The notes under the pieces were generated by a model. The model made no database searches, was not told the DNA's origin, and saw only the letters and a list, made by a program, of their open reading frames with translations. The translations under genes and the position numbers were made by a program. Positions 1 through 10,040 of a DNA stretch of 64,000 bases are shown here, piece after piece (the stretch's first letter is position 1; each line of letters opens with the position of its first letter). Source of the DNA: Phanerochaete sordida (taxonomy: Eukaryota > Basidiomycota > Agaricomycetes > Polyporales > Phanerochaetaceae); NCBI GenBank assembly GCA_019973155.2, contig BPQB01000094.1:58020-122019 (forward strand), read 5' to 3'.

Positions 1-160
1 AAGAAGCCCAGAGACGAGCGATGCACGCGAGCCTCACAGCGCACGGCGCGTGTCGCAGAGCTCGAGGGCAAGGAAAAAGGAGCGCCGGCAAATGCCGACG
101 TCCGCAGCGTCCACAGACACCACTCTGGGCGCTTCGCAGGCTCGAGCCCAGACGTTCACT
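1..160 (-). repeat. 3' terminal direct repeat of the DIRS-like element (A2)
   Basis: This stretch matches 17,157-17,315 over its whole visible length, with one single-base length difference (CCC versus CC near 148). It lies downstream of the tyrosine recombinase stop codon in the element's minus orientation, while the other copy lies upstream of gag. Such an arrangement fits the split direct repeats of PAT/DIRS-type elements (A1 at the 5' end, A2 inside the 3' end). The repeat may continue left of the window, so its full length is unknown. Confidence 0.8.
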
Positions 161-457
161 CTGTGTACTAGCTCACTCGTGCATCGCCCTAGGTCACACT
201 GTGTGAGGACAGATCAAGGAGTGTATGAGATTGGCGGAAGAGAGGATAAACGGAAATTACAGGCTAGGTAGCATAAGCGTAGACGGGCGAAGGCATGAGC
301 CAACCGACGCAGGGCAGCAGCACAAAGGCGGAGAGAGTAATGCAAGAGACCGCCCGCTGGCGAGCACCGAACTCCCAGAAACTAGGAGCAAGAGGCGACG
401 CATCGGTGAGAGCCCACACACTAGGAGCCAAACGAAAATGGACGTACAAAACTGGCA
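161..457 (-). other. 3' untranslated part of the DIRS-like element
   Basis: About 300 bp between the tyrosine recombinase stop codon and the terminal repeat. Short frames in several directions show no recognisable protein. In a split-direct-repeat element this would hold the B1 repeat, but its partner would lie outside the window. Confidence 0.5.
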
Positions 458-1615
458 TTAGCGCACTGGCGGCAGGGCGTGCGAAACGAAGCCACGCAGG
501 CGAGGCACGGCTTGAAGGTACGGTGCCATGATCTGCGAGTGGTTGCGAAGGTAGAGCGCGAAGGCGCGCTCGCTGGACCACCGACCGAGAGTGCGGACGG
601 ACTCGAGCGACAAGCCGCGGAGCAGGTACTCCAGCGTGCCGCCGATGCGGAAAGCGTGTCCGGCGAGGGCGTCGAACCCGCCCGCTTGGCAAGCGCGACG
701 CATGCGAGCGAGGAACACGCCGCGAGTAAGGGGCCGGCGCCTGCCCGACGCGTCGCGATAGGCGAAGAGGTGCTCCGAGTCGCGTGGCGCGTTGACCTTG
801 CGCTGCAGGTCGACCGCAGCGACGGGGTCCGAGGGGCCGTGCTGCGCGCTGAAGGACAGATCTTCGCCTCGCTCGCGCGAGGACTTCGTATACGGCACGT
901 GGATCACGGTGACGGTGTTACCTTCGCGGTCCACATCGGGGCGGACGTGGACGGGGCGGACGAGGCGCGCGAAGTCGACCCGAGTGAGCGCGGGGACGGT
1001 GAGCTCCCCCGCCCGCGCGATGGCCCAAAACAGAACGCACGCGCACGCGCGCACGGCCACGTCGAGCGGATCGACAGTGGAGAGGGTTGCGAGGGCGCGC
1101 TCGAGCTTCGCGAGGGTGTATGGCAGGCGCTGCGCGCGGGCGGCGGGGGCCATGGCGCGAGCGGCATCGAGGATCTTCGAGCAGAGGACGCGGTCGACCG
1201 TCCAAGGCAGCTGGTTGAGCAGGTGCCATGCGCGAACCGCCGCCTGCATGTTGACCAGGGCGGACTGCGACACCGAGCCGGCGAGGTGCGCGAGGACGTG
1301 AGCAAAGACCTCGGGTGCAACCGGCGCGCGGTCGACCTCGGAAAGGCCCAACTCGTCGCACGCCCGGTGATACATCCCGAGGGCAGAGCCGTACGTGGTG
1401 AGCGTCGACTCGGCCCACCCGTGGAGCATTACGGCCTTGAACTTCGCGCTGTGCGCGGTTGAAGCGAGCGCGGGGTGCAGCGTGGGGCGCACCGCAGGGG
1501 CCCAGGAGGCGAGGCGATCGCGAACGAGGCAGTCCGGGCGTAGCTTCGAGCGCGGTGGGTCGGGCGGCGACGACGACGACGGGGAAACGGGCGACGCCCG
1601 CGCGCCGGGGCTACA
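458..1615 (-). CDS. Tyrosine recombinase (integrase) of DIRS-like retrotransposon
   Basis: Tyrosine recombinases of DIRS elements integrate the circular cDNA through a covalent phosphotyrosine intermediate and leave no target duplication. The C-terminal half shows the expected catalytic set: an arginine in the ARAGEL segment, a His-x-x-Arg box (HAFRIGG), then GRWSS followed by the candidate nucleophilic tyrosine in FALYLR, about 30 residues after the HxxR box. The N-terminal part (AESTLTTYGSALGMYHRAC) resembles the core-binding SAM-like domain. The frame stays open to about 2,011, but beyond roughly 1,560 it is the shadow of the RNase H frame, so the real start is unresolved. The stop is TAA at 458-460. 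It follows the RNase H frame in a different phase, so expression probably needs splicing, a separate transcript or reinitiation. No internal stop is seen. Confidence 0.88.
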   Translation of the reverse strand, partial: CSPGARASPVSPSSSSPPDPPRSKLRPDCLVRDRLASWAPAVRPTLHPALASTAHSAKFKAVMLHGWAESTLTTYGSALGMYHRACDELGLSEVDRAPVAPEVFAHVLAHLAGSVSQSALVNMQAAVRAWHLLNQLPWTVDRVLCSKILDAARAMAPAARAQRLPYTLAKLERALATLSTVDPLDVAVRACACVLFWAIARAGELTVPALTRVDFARLVRPVHVRPDVDREGNTVTVIHVPYTKSSRERGEDLSFSAQHGPSDPVAAVDLQRKVNAPRDSEHLFAYRDASGRRRPLTRGVFLARMRRACQAGGFDALAGHAFRIGGTLEYLLRGLSLESVRTLGRWSSERAFALYLRNHSQIMAPYLQAVPRLRGFVSHALPPVR

Positions 1616-1616
1616 G

Positions 1617-2103
1617 TCAGTCGCGCGCGGGGGCGGCTGCGGCGAGCTTGGCGGCCCAGTAGTCTTCTGTGAGCGTGCGTTGCTGGAACGCCTGCGAGTC
1701 GTTCGAACGCGAGGGGTAAGGTCGAGTTTGTGCCGCGGCGGAGCGCGAGACCGAGAGGTCGGCTTCTGCGAGGAAGGGGAGGAGCTCTGGCGGCAGCGTG
1801 ACGGGGGGCAGGAGCAGGCTGCGTGGGGGGTAGTGGCCGCGGGATGGGTCGTCGGCGGGGTTCCGACCGCTGGCGACGTACTGGAGGTGGCAGGTGCGTG
1901 AGTGGGAGGTCTCGAGGGCGAAAACTCGCCTGAAAACCCGGTTGACCTGCGGGTTCCTGCTCGCGCCGTTCCTCCACCCTTCCACAACACCCTGATTGTC
2001 CCCCTGCACACGGAAATCGTACGGGCAATCGTCCCAATCGAGGAGCGCGCGGACGAGGAGTTCGAAACCGACCGCTTCGGCCCAGCCGATGTCGCGGTGC
2101 TCG
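1617..2103 (-). pseudogene. RNase H C-terminal half of the DIRS-like polyprotein, cut off by KDZ insertion
   Basis: The frame reads RDIGWAEAVGFELL ... QGDNQGVVEGW ... ASGRNPADDPSRG, which matches the second half of the RNase H domain of DIRS/Ty3-type polymerases; the central acidic residue is in GDNQG. The stop is at 1,617. Its N-terminal half lies 11.5 kb away at 13.67 kb. When the KDZ element and one copy of the 8-bp duplication are removed, the two halves join in frame as GWQAEH-RDIGWAE, so the host copy was coding-competent here before the insertion. In the present arrangement the frame runs upstream into transposon sequence and cannot make a full enzyme. Confidence 0.85.
2096..2103. repeat. 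Left copy of 8-bp target-site duplication (GGTGCTCG)
   Basis: GGTGCTCG occurs here and again at 13,667-13,674, exactly at the two ends of the foreign segment. The match is exactly 8 bp, as the next bases differ on both sides. An 8-bp duplication is what is known for Zisupton/KDZ transposons. Confidence 0.85.
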
Positions 2104-2133
2104 AGCCGTTGGCTAAGGGTTAATGAATCAAAC
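2104..2133. repeat. Left terminal inverted repeat of the KDZ element
   Basis: The left end begins just after the duplication with a GTTGGCT core and ends in AATCAAAC. Read inwards on the opposite strand, the right end (13,635-13,666) has CTTGGCT and ATTCAAAC at the same spacing. The match is imperfect, roughly two thirds identical. Confidence 0.6.
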
Positions 2134-3001
2134 ACGCTTGGGGCATGCGCTGCGTGATGCTTCAAACGTCTTGGGGCCGTAGGGGCGCGCATTAGGTTCA
2201 TACCGGCAGGGCTGGCTTTCAAATGCGAAACCTTGCCCTTTGGCACTGTTTGTACCACATGATGGGGCTCCTATATTGGGTAGGCTGTAGTATGTACGTC
2301 CTCGAGGCTATATTCCGGGCGGCGGGCAGCGTGGCGCCGTGCAACCGTCCCATCCCGCCTGCGCGCTGGCGCCCCGCCTGTCTCCATATTAGGGCCATGT
2401 TTCCTGACATATTATGTATGCTCTACTGTGGGCCGTCCTGTAAAACCAAAACGACAGCTTGTGCTAGCTATTGACTTTGTATCCTCGCCGCTGCTTTCTT
2501 GGCTGAAGGTGCTCGAGCAATATCTCCGCCCGACGCCGCGGAGACTTTCCGCATTTGGACGAATGTTCGTTTACATAGTACCGGTCTTCAGCAGCGTAGA
2601 TAAGTGTTTAAAAGATGTGAGAATAATCGTTAGTATGTATAGAGCAATACAGATCTGCATATGCACGTCTGTACGCCCTCCTCCCCTATATGACATGGTA
2701 CGCGATCGCGAGACGTTAAGCGCCTAGTGTTCGTGGACTCGTGCGCACGCGAACGCGGCAGCATTTATTACTGTCGAAGCCTGCGGACGTGTGTAATACA
2801 TTGTACAGACCATTCAATTGTATGTACGACCTCGCGCGTGTTACTTACTGACGTATACAAGCTTCGACGCGAGAAGCGCCCGTCTCTGCCGAACTGTCTA
2901 AGTCCCCACGAGAGGGCAAATCCGGTCGCACACAAGGTGAATACCACCCCAGAAGTAATATTTGACCGCCATGAACATAAAGAAACACCACAGTACATAG
3001 G
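2134..3001. other. Left subterminal region and 3' flank of the KDZ transposase gene
   Basis: About 870 bp without a credible gene. It holds one copy of the 12-bp subterminal motif at 2,156-2,167. The part nearer the transposase stop codon is the likely 3' untranslated and polyadenylation region. Short open frames here show no recognisable features. Confidence 0.5.
2156..2167 (+). repeat. Subterminal 12-bp motif GATGCTTCAAAC (copy 1)
   Basis: The same 12 bases occur at 13,579-13,590 and, inverted, at 13,602-13,613. Their position within about 100 bp of each element end suggests transposase recognition sites, which is an inference. Confidence 0.55.
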
Positions 3002-6000
3002 TTAATACAAATCGTCCTCGGATTCTTCCGCCTCGTCCAAGTGCAGAGCCTCATCGTCGGACTCGACGTGGGCGGGCATGACGATAGCGTCGGGATCCGG
3101 GCACAAACTCTCAGTAGGCGGCTGCGTATCCTCATCCATACTGACGATCTGTGATACGTCGACTTTGTCCGCCCATATACGGCTGAACTTGGCCGAAAGA
3201 CCGCGTCGGATGGCGGCCTGCTTGGCTGCGTAGGCAGAAAGGCCTTGGCGTAAGATGGCGCAGGAAGTGGACCTCGCGCCACCCTCGCGACGGTCCCATG
3301 CTAGCGACTCCTTCTCCAACGTCTCGATGACCCTGCGCTTCTCCTCGACCACGTAGCCGACCTCTTCCATGTATCGGTAGTGCCGGCTCCGTGTCCGCAA
3401 GAACTCCATCCGCAACGCTACACATTCATTCAGCAAGACGTCGCCGCGCGAACGCAGGCACTCACCCTCGGTCATACCGGGTAGGGAGGCGGCCTCGTTG
3501 AGATCGTCTTGCCCGTCGGCAGCCATCCATATCCAGGATGTCTGCCGCCTGCCCTCAGTCGGGCCCTCGTCAGAGGTCCCCGCAGCCGTGTTTTCGTTGG
3601 CTTTGGGGTTGCGCCGCGGCCTTTTGGTCTTCCTGCGTGACCAGTCGTCCGCCGTCAAGGTCCTGACGTCTTCTCGAGCGAGCGGACGATGCTCGCGCTC
3701 CCATTCGCCCGGTCCCGCAAGCGCGAGCTTTGCCCGACGAGCTGCTCGATACTTCTCGGCCAACGCGATGATCTTCGCGTCGTTCGCATCGAGCCGCCGG
3801 CGCATCGCAGTGTTCGGTCGTTGATGCCGAACATGCCTGCCCTTGAAGTTGAGAAGGCGGCTCTTGACATGAAGCTGCACGCGCAGCTTGTCAAGGCTGT
3901 CGTGCAGCTGGCCGTCACGAAGACGTTCTTCAAGGTCCGCGAGGCCCGACGTACAGAGCCGGAGGTCGTCGCTGGATAGCTGGCTCGGGAGGAAGAGGGG
4001 TTGGTTTTCAGGAGCGTGGAGATCTGGAGGCACTGCGGTGGAGGAGGAAGAGGCTCGCGGGCGCGAGCTTTCGGCGAGCGTCGTCGCGAGAAGCCTCGGT
4101 AGGGGCGACATGTATATGGCTTGAATAGGACGGACCGCGGCCACCTTTCGTTGCAAAGCGGAACGTTTCTTCGCATGTTCGGTGTTCTGGGCCGCGGTCT
4201 CCAACTGCGCCTTCGTGTATCGAAGCTTGAAACGTCGTCTACCCGGGCGTAAGGTACCATCCTAAGCGTTATGACTATTCGACGTACTGTTGATCTTCGA
4301 GCTCGAGCAGCTCCACCAGCATGCTCGATGGGGTGACCTCATGCAGCGCGAGGTCACCGTGCTGAGCTGCGACAAGGTCTTCTTCGGCCAGCTTCAGCTT
4401 AATGTCAGCCTCGGTGAGACCTGTGGACGATGTTAGTCGAAGATAGTGCTGGAAAAACAGGGGGATCACCTTTCGATGGGCGGAAGTAGGGGTCGGGCTG
4501 GCTCGGATCGTTCTCATACGCAACGACCATCGCTGTCCATTCGGCGACGTTCTCTGGATCGAGACGAGTGGCGAAATCCACGTGGGCCTGTTCGTATTCC
4601 ATCGCGTCCTTCACCGCCCGGCCGTATTTCTTCTGGAGACTGTCGCCTGAACACGTGTCAGATGCGATAACGACAGACAACAATAATGAACGACTTACCC
4701 ATGTCTACATATTTACGCCAGTTTGCGAAGTCGAAGTGGGCCTCGAGAGTGTCTTCGCGTGAACCGGGGCCCATCTCGCGCGTGCTCGGCGCCGCGCCAT
4801 CGTGTCGAGACCAGTTCCGCTCCGGCTCCTCGCCGTCGGTCCTTCCGACCCCTGGCATAAGGTTCAATGAATACTGATTATGGTCCTTCTCCTTGTGGGC
4901 ATTGAAGTGGTACTTCGGGATGGCGTAGCGAACTTCACCCTCCGGGAGCTCTACGCGTAGGTGCGCCGGGAATGACTGGATGCGCTCGCGGAAGTGCTTG
5001 GCCCATTGACACGCGATATCGTAGGAGAAGACGGAGGAGGGTCGCTGGCCGTATAGCGCAAGGAATGAGGCCATGACGTAGTCGACGTTGCAGTATCTGC
5101 AAGAACGTGAGATTAGCTGTGGCGCACACGCTACGAAACCTCGTACCGTTCGCCCTTCTGCAGGTCACCGACCGCGTTTGGCCCAATAAACCCGTGCCTT
5201 GCGCATACTGCAATCACGCAGCCGGTCTGCGCGTAACCCTTGTTGAACTTCGAATTCGCGTGTTTCAATGCTGCGAATCCCGTGCAATTCGAGATCTGAT
5301 GCAGATCGATGTTAGCATGAGCACGCGATCACGACGGCGTTGGTACGCACCTCTTCCTGGTTAACATACTGCAGCAAATGGGCGTTGTACGCTTTCCGCT
5401 CAACGAAGTAGCCCCAGCCGCTCCCAAGCGGAGGGTCGCGTTCGTCGTTCGAGACTGCGCGCCGCTTCAGGCGAAAATTGGCGTCCACCGCGATGATCAG
5501 AGTGTATACGTATCTGAGGAAGAATGTCAGCGCACAGATAAGCAAGAGAAATGGCGGACGTACTTGATGTTGTCAGGCGCAGACTCCCACCCCTCCGGCA
5601 GGTTGTATCCGGGGCGAGAACAGGCCGGACACCTCAGACATAGCTCCCCGGGAGCTGTCGCCTCGACGCCACCAGGTTCGAAGCCTCGTCCGGTGCGTTT
5701 TAACATCATGAGGTGTCGCCATTCGCGTATGACGCGAAGGAATGATTTGAGGCGGTTCTATGGAAATTGAGCATCAGTGCGATCTAAGGCCATAGAACGA
5801 CCGACGTACGTGACTGGGTCCGAGCTTCGCGCTATCGCCGATATGCTCGAGAGACGTGTAGAAGTCGTATGCGTTGACCTTGCTTTGCGAAGACAAGGTT
5901 TGGAACATGTTGAGAAGGGAGAAGGTAAACACTGTCGACGGGTTGGTCAGCGTCGCGGGATACAGCTCTTGTCGGAGGAGCTGCTCGATCGGATCCCCCG

Positions 6001-6874
6001 CTGCTCCGATGTTGTCGCAAGCGCAAAATCTGACGTCGACAGGGTGTAATCCATGGATGTCCATGACCATGAAGTCGAGGGGGCCTGGACGCGGGTTACT
6101 GCATCGGGAACTGGGCGAGTGGCCGAGTTGAACTACGACGCCGACGTCTCGCAATGCGGCTTTCTCAAAGAACCGACCGTTCCAACGCTAGAAAGAAATT
6201 CAGTAAGAGCTGGCTCAGCGTACTGGCACGATACATACCGAGATAACATGCAGTGGTAGAAGTGCGTGCGCGTCGCGGCAGCACGTTCTACAGAGAATGT
6301 CACCTCCTATACACTCCTTGCACCGGTACTCCGGCTTGCGCGACTGCCCTGCCGGACATCTTGGGCAAATATCTTCGGGGTGGCCGCGAAAGCCTTCGAG
6401 GCGGTGAAGCTCTGACAGGAATTTGTCCCGCTCCGCCAGCCACTCTGTCAGGAACGCGTCGTGTACCTGGCGCACTTATGAAGATATGCGCCCTTGACAG
6501 CGTCCTATGGAACTCACCTTCGTCGCAAAAGTAGCATTGCCGCGACGACGGCCGCCAGTCTCTCCACCCTCCTCGTCGCCGTTGCCATCGTCGTCGCATG
6601 GCTGCTCTTCACAGGGAGGTTCCGCGTAGTCCCAGGCAAGGAATTCAGAGGCGGGCAGGTACGGATGGTGTGTGCTCGAAGGTCGACCGTGTTCCGCAGA
6701 CGGCGGATGAGCATGTGGAAAGGGTGTGAAGACGTTGGCCTCGTGTCGATGAATCCGCTTTCCGTCGAGGGAGACCGTGTCGACGTGAACTTTTGACTTG
6801 CGATGATTGAGCTCGTCGACGTCGAAGACTTCGACGTGGGTCGGCTGGAGCTCGAGCTTGCGCTTCCGCGGCAT
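3002..6874 (-). CDS. KDZ transposase with CxC2-like cysteine cluster (10 exons, 1,137 aa)
   Basis: Predicted to be the transposase that moves the element in the nucleus. Exons (minus): 6874-6518, 6466-6239, 6187-5810, 5757-5564, 5513-5351, 5295-5147, 5096-4699, 4646-4470, 4420-4288, 4238-3002. All junctions are GT...AG, the frame is kept throughout, and the product has 1,137 residues. A CxC2-type zinc cluster begins with CPRC at about residue 153 and runs through CKEC, CRTCC and LPLH to a CAC motif near 250. A second cysteine group (CLRCPAC) sits near 362. The transposase core follows: AVDANF (Asp396), SYDIACQW (Asp516) and GEEPERNWS (Glu579-582) are the candidate catalytic acids. The C-terminal part is charged and helical, ending in an acidic tail. 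The start is the ATG before PRKRKLE, a possible nuclear signal. No disabling lesion is seen. Confidence 0.9.
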
Positions 6875-8309
6875 GAGGAACAGGTAGAACGGGCAGGGGA
6901 GAGGTGAACGGGGGAGAAAAAACCGGTCGCAGCGAGACATTCCGAGGGCAGCGGTCGGAGGCTGGGCTACGATCAAACCGTAATTATCGTCAGGGCAGAC
7001 ATATATAGCACACACCACCTAGCAGCCGCCCCGCTCGGAGTGCCGAGGAGATACCCTGAGTACGCTCCGAACTCTGCATGTAGTTGTAAGATTTGCCCTC
7101 GAATGCAGGTGAGAAGAGAGCCGCACAGCGAGGGGGATTTGAGTATGTTGACAATATCCGGATTCCAGAACGCTTCTGCAGACGGGGTAAGCAGGACAGA
7201 CCGCACATATCAATGGGCGTAACATGGACGGCACCCAGTGTTGCATCGCGCTGCACATTCAGGAAGAATCGCTACGGCTATTCACAAGATGACGAAAGGT
7301 ATCAGCGTACCGCAGATACCACTACGTTAGACCTCTAACGTACCGCGGATATGCACTTGTCGTCGCTCGCATACACAGCTCTGTCCGGAGTCGACCCACG
7401 CGCGCGATAGAAATGGTGTGTACGCAGGCGTTGAAGGAGGGCGGGACGCAACAGCTCGCTGTCGGGGATAGCTTGATGTTCGCTACTGGAGTTGTGTTGC
7501 AGTAGAACATGACCTGGTGCAGGCAGTTAGCATTCGAGCCCGTGCGGCAGAATCCTCATGCATGCAGACGTTACACTTACCATGGCTGCCCCCACAGGCG
7601 GACAAGTTCTACGAGTCATTCCTATGACTGAGTCGACGGTAGTGCTGCGATACTTCGATAGTTGTGGAGTAAAGGATGGTGGCGACCTAGTGAGTACGTC
7701 CCCGCTGCACGACACAGCTAGCCAGGGAGAAACATGGGTGTCTCACATCAGACATCGTGGCAGCTTGCAAAGCGTCCTGGACATTCTTGACAAGCCGCAA
7801 GGACCCTTGACGTACGGGGGAATGTGTTTGCGTGCAGCATCGACGGCGGGAATGACAGACGGATGGTAGCAGTCGCAATACCGAGGGTGACAGCACGGCG
7901 AAAGTACAAAGCTGTGGTCGAGGATATTCCGCAGGCGCAGCAGATCGCAAGAGATGTTTGGCCTGGTATACGGGGACGGCTGTATTTTGGCATAGCTTGC
8001 ATTGGATAGACAGTTGTACGGAGGTGCGATGCAAGTAGGTCGAGAGATGGACTTGATTTAGTAATCGAGACAGAACATGGCTATATTTGGCAACTTTGCT
8101 GGCGTAGAGTATCACACTCCCTCTGCACGTCGACAAGAGATGCGTTTATTTTCTGACGCAGCTATGAGCTGATTACAAGAAGCGGGAAGAGGGTAGAGAC
8201 GTTCAAGCCAGCAGAGGGTACAGAATTATCAGCAGCCACATAAGCAAGACAATATTTTAGCAGATGACGACGACGTGCATACAGTCCACGCGATGACCAC
8301 CGACGACGC
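6875..8309. other. Intergenic region between KDZ transposase and the viroplasmin-like gene
   Basis: About 1.4 kb inside the transposon with no gene I can support. It contains the upstream region of the transposase and the 3' flank of the next minus-strand gene. Short open frames on both strands lack conserved features. Confidence 0.5.
7001..7007 (-). promoter_or_regulatory. Possible TATA box of the KDZ transposase gene
   Basis: A TATATAT match on the minus strand about 127 bp upstream of the transposase ATG, in otherwise GC-rich sequence. Position and composition suit a core promoter, but nothing else confirms it. Confidence 0.35.
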
Positions 8310-9723
8310 TTACGATAACTCCACGACGTCGCCGTCCTCTTCAGCGTCGAGGAAGTAGTCTTGCGCCTCGCACCAGGTAGTGAAGGTGGACCAACGGGCG
8401 CGCGGGTCGACACCGAGAGCGTCGCAGGCCGAGTGGCTAGGCTTGCAGTTAGAAACGCGAAGGTGAGAATTTTCGAGTATTACTCACAGGGTCGAGTAGA
8501 CACCGGGCTCGTCACCGACGACGACAACCCAGAACGAGTTCGAGTAACGACAACGGAGGCCTGTGGGGCCGGGCGGGCCAAGACGCTGCTGACAGATATG
8601 GCGCGCCCAGAGACGCTCAGTGGCCTCGCCGTGGGTAGCGGCACTGCCCGTCACGCTGGTCGAGTCGACGCTGTCGCTGCCGCTGCCATCCGGGCGTCCC
8701 CAGCGACGTTCGTTGCTACCGTAGGTCTCGCGGTAAGGCCGGCCGCCGGGGGCGGTGGGCCCAGTGTAAGGAGGACAGCCGGGAAGGTCGCGGAAGACGG
8801 GCGACTGGCGGCGGACGGAGGGCATGCCGCGGGTTGCGTCCTCGACGGGATCGACCGGCGGCGGCGGGCCAGGGGCCGGGGTCGGGCCCTGCACTGGGGC
8901 CGGGGTATACCGCGGCGGCAGCGGCAGCGGGCGAAAGTCGTAGTGAGGGACGAAGAACGACGTCACTCCCTCGTCCGCGGCGCTAGAGGCGGAGATCGGG
9001 CTGTTCGGGGCCGCGCATTCACGCTGCTGCATGTACGTGGCAAGCGTGGGCGGGACGTAGCGCCGATACTTCCCAACCACCGATTCGGGGGCAATCGAGC
9101 CCCAGACCTTGCCCCTGAGGCAACAGTCCTTCCAAATGGTGATGGCGACGATGTAGCTGCCGACCGTTCGAAACTCCGCGCCGCAGAAGCCATCTACGTA
9201 GATACTGATCATGTTCCTGGGAGCCGGACATGAATGCTAATCTCAATACAAAGCCAACTTACTTACCACATATATCCAGGGAACACGCCGGTGTACATCC
9301 CGATAACAATGATAAGCCACTCGGTGATGATCTGCCCCATGGGGTCGAGAGGGACCTGGGGAGCGAGTTCGAAATGCCAGCGCGGGCGGAGCCGCTCATA
9401 GTTGTGAGGATCGGTACCGCTGATGTGACACTCGACGTCAGCTCGGTCAAATCCAAGAAAAGCGATCGCACTTACATGTTCAGCAGACGAAGGCGGTGAA
9501 TGAGCTCGTTGTCGTGGTTTTCGTACATCGTTTCTTCGTCATCTTCGCCGACCTCCACAGCCGTGACAGTAGTGGTGGTGGTGGTGGTGGTGGGCGGAGG
9601 CGACGCCGGCGTCGCGGTATGTTGCTCTCGTTCGATATCGATGAAGATGACGTCGCTCCGCAAAGCGGAGGTCGGACGGGGCTGTAGGATGGTGTAGAAC
9701 TGTCCGGGGATGTTGCGAGGCAT
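8310..9723 (-). CDS. KDZ-borne protein with two RNase H1 N-terminal (viroplasmin)-like regions (418 aa)
   Basis: Exons (minus): 9723-9476, 9419-9267, 9216-8488, 8436-8310, all GT...AG and in frame, giving 418 residues. The first conserved region spans exons 2 and 3 (about residues 115-171): a hydrophobic strand then GMYTGVFPGYMW, followed by VDGFCGAEFRT and a later Ala/Trp pair. The second is at the C-terminus: SFWVVVVGDEPGVYSTL, then WSTFTTWCEAQDYFLD. Both fit the viroplasmin pattern (hydrophobic strand, Gly-hydrophobic-Tyr/Phe, then GA-x-F or F-x-T-x-x-EA), a small fold that binds RNA-DNA hybrids or double-stranded RNA. A Thr run (positions near 45) and a Pro-rich linker lie outside them. 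The gene shares a 317-bp divergent region with the plus-strand gene. The role in transposition is unknown, and the domain call is by motif only. Confidence 0.68.
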
Positions 9724-10040
9724 CTCTGCGAGCAGGGGTTGGTGAGAGTTGGAGGAGAGGCGATGGTCGCGGTGGTGATGGGCTATATAGGCGTCGTCAG
9801 TTAAAGTTCGGGGCCTGACGGGACTAGCCTGTCCGAAAGGAGGAGAGCGCGCACTGCAATGGTAGTTGAATTCCCTTTGGCAGAGGCCATTGGCGCTACC
9901 CAGTAAATTAGTACGAAGATGGACCCAAAATACACAGTTGAACCCACGCTTGCCTCCTCACGAGGCGACAGCCCGCGCGATCCCAACCGCAGACAACACC
10001 TACGCGACCAAAAGGCGGCAAAGAAGAGAACCTCGTTATC
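9724..10040. promoter_or_regulatory. Divergent promoter region inside the KDZ element
   Basis: The 317 bp separate the start codons of the viroplasmin-like gene (minus) and the plus-strand accessory gene. A TATATAG match at 9,784-9,790 on the minus strand is about 60 bp upstream of the minus-strand ATG and is a plausible TATA box. No plus-strand core element stands out. Confidence 0.45.

Noticed and set aside
479..1901. Long plus-strand frames opposite the tyrosine recombinase
   Set aside because: They are shadows of the recombinase and RNase H frames and show no domain.
9560..9600. GGT-repeat tract as a separate microsatellite feature
   Set aside because: It encodes the Thr run of the viroplasmin-like protein and is explained by that exon.
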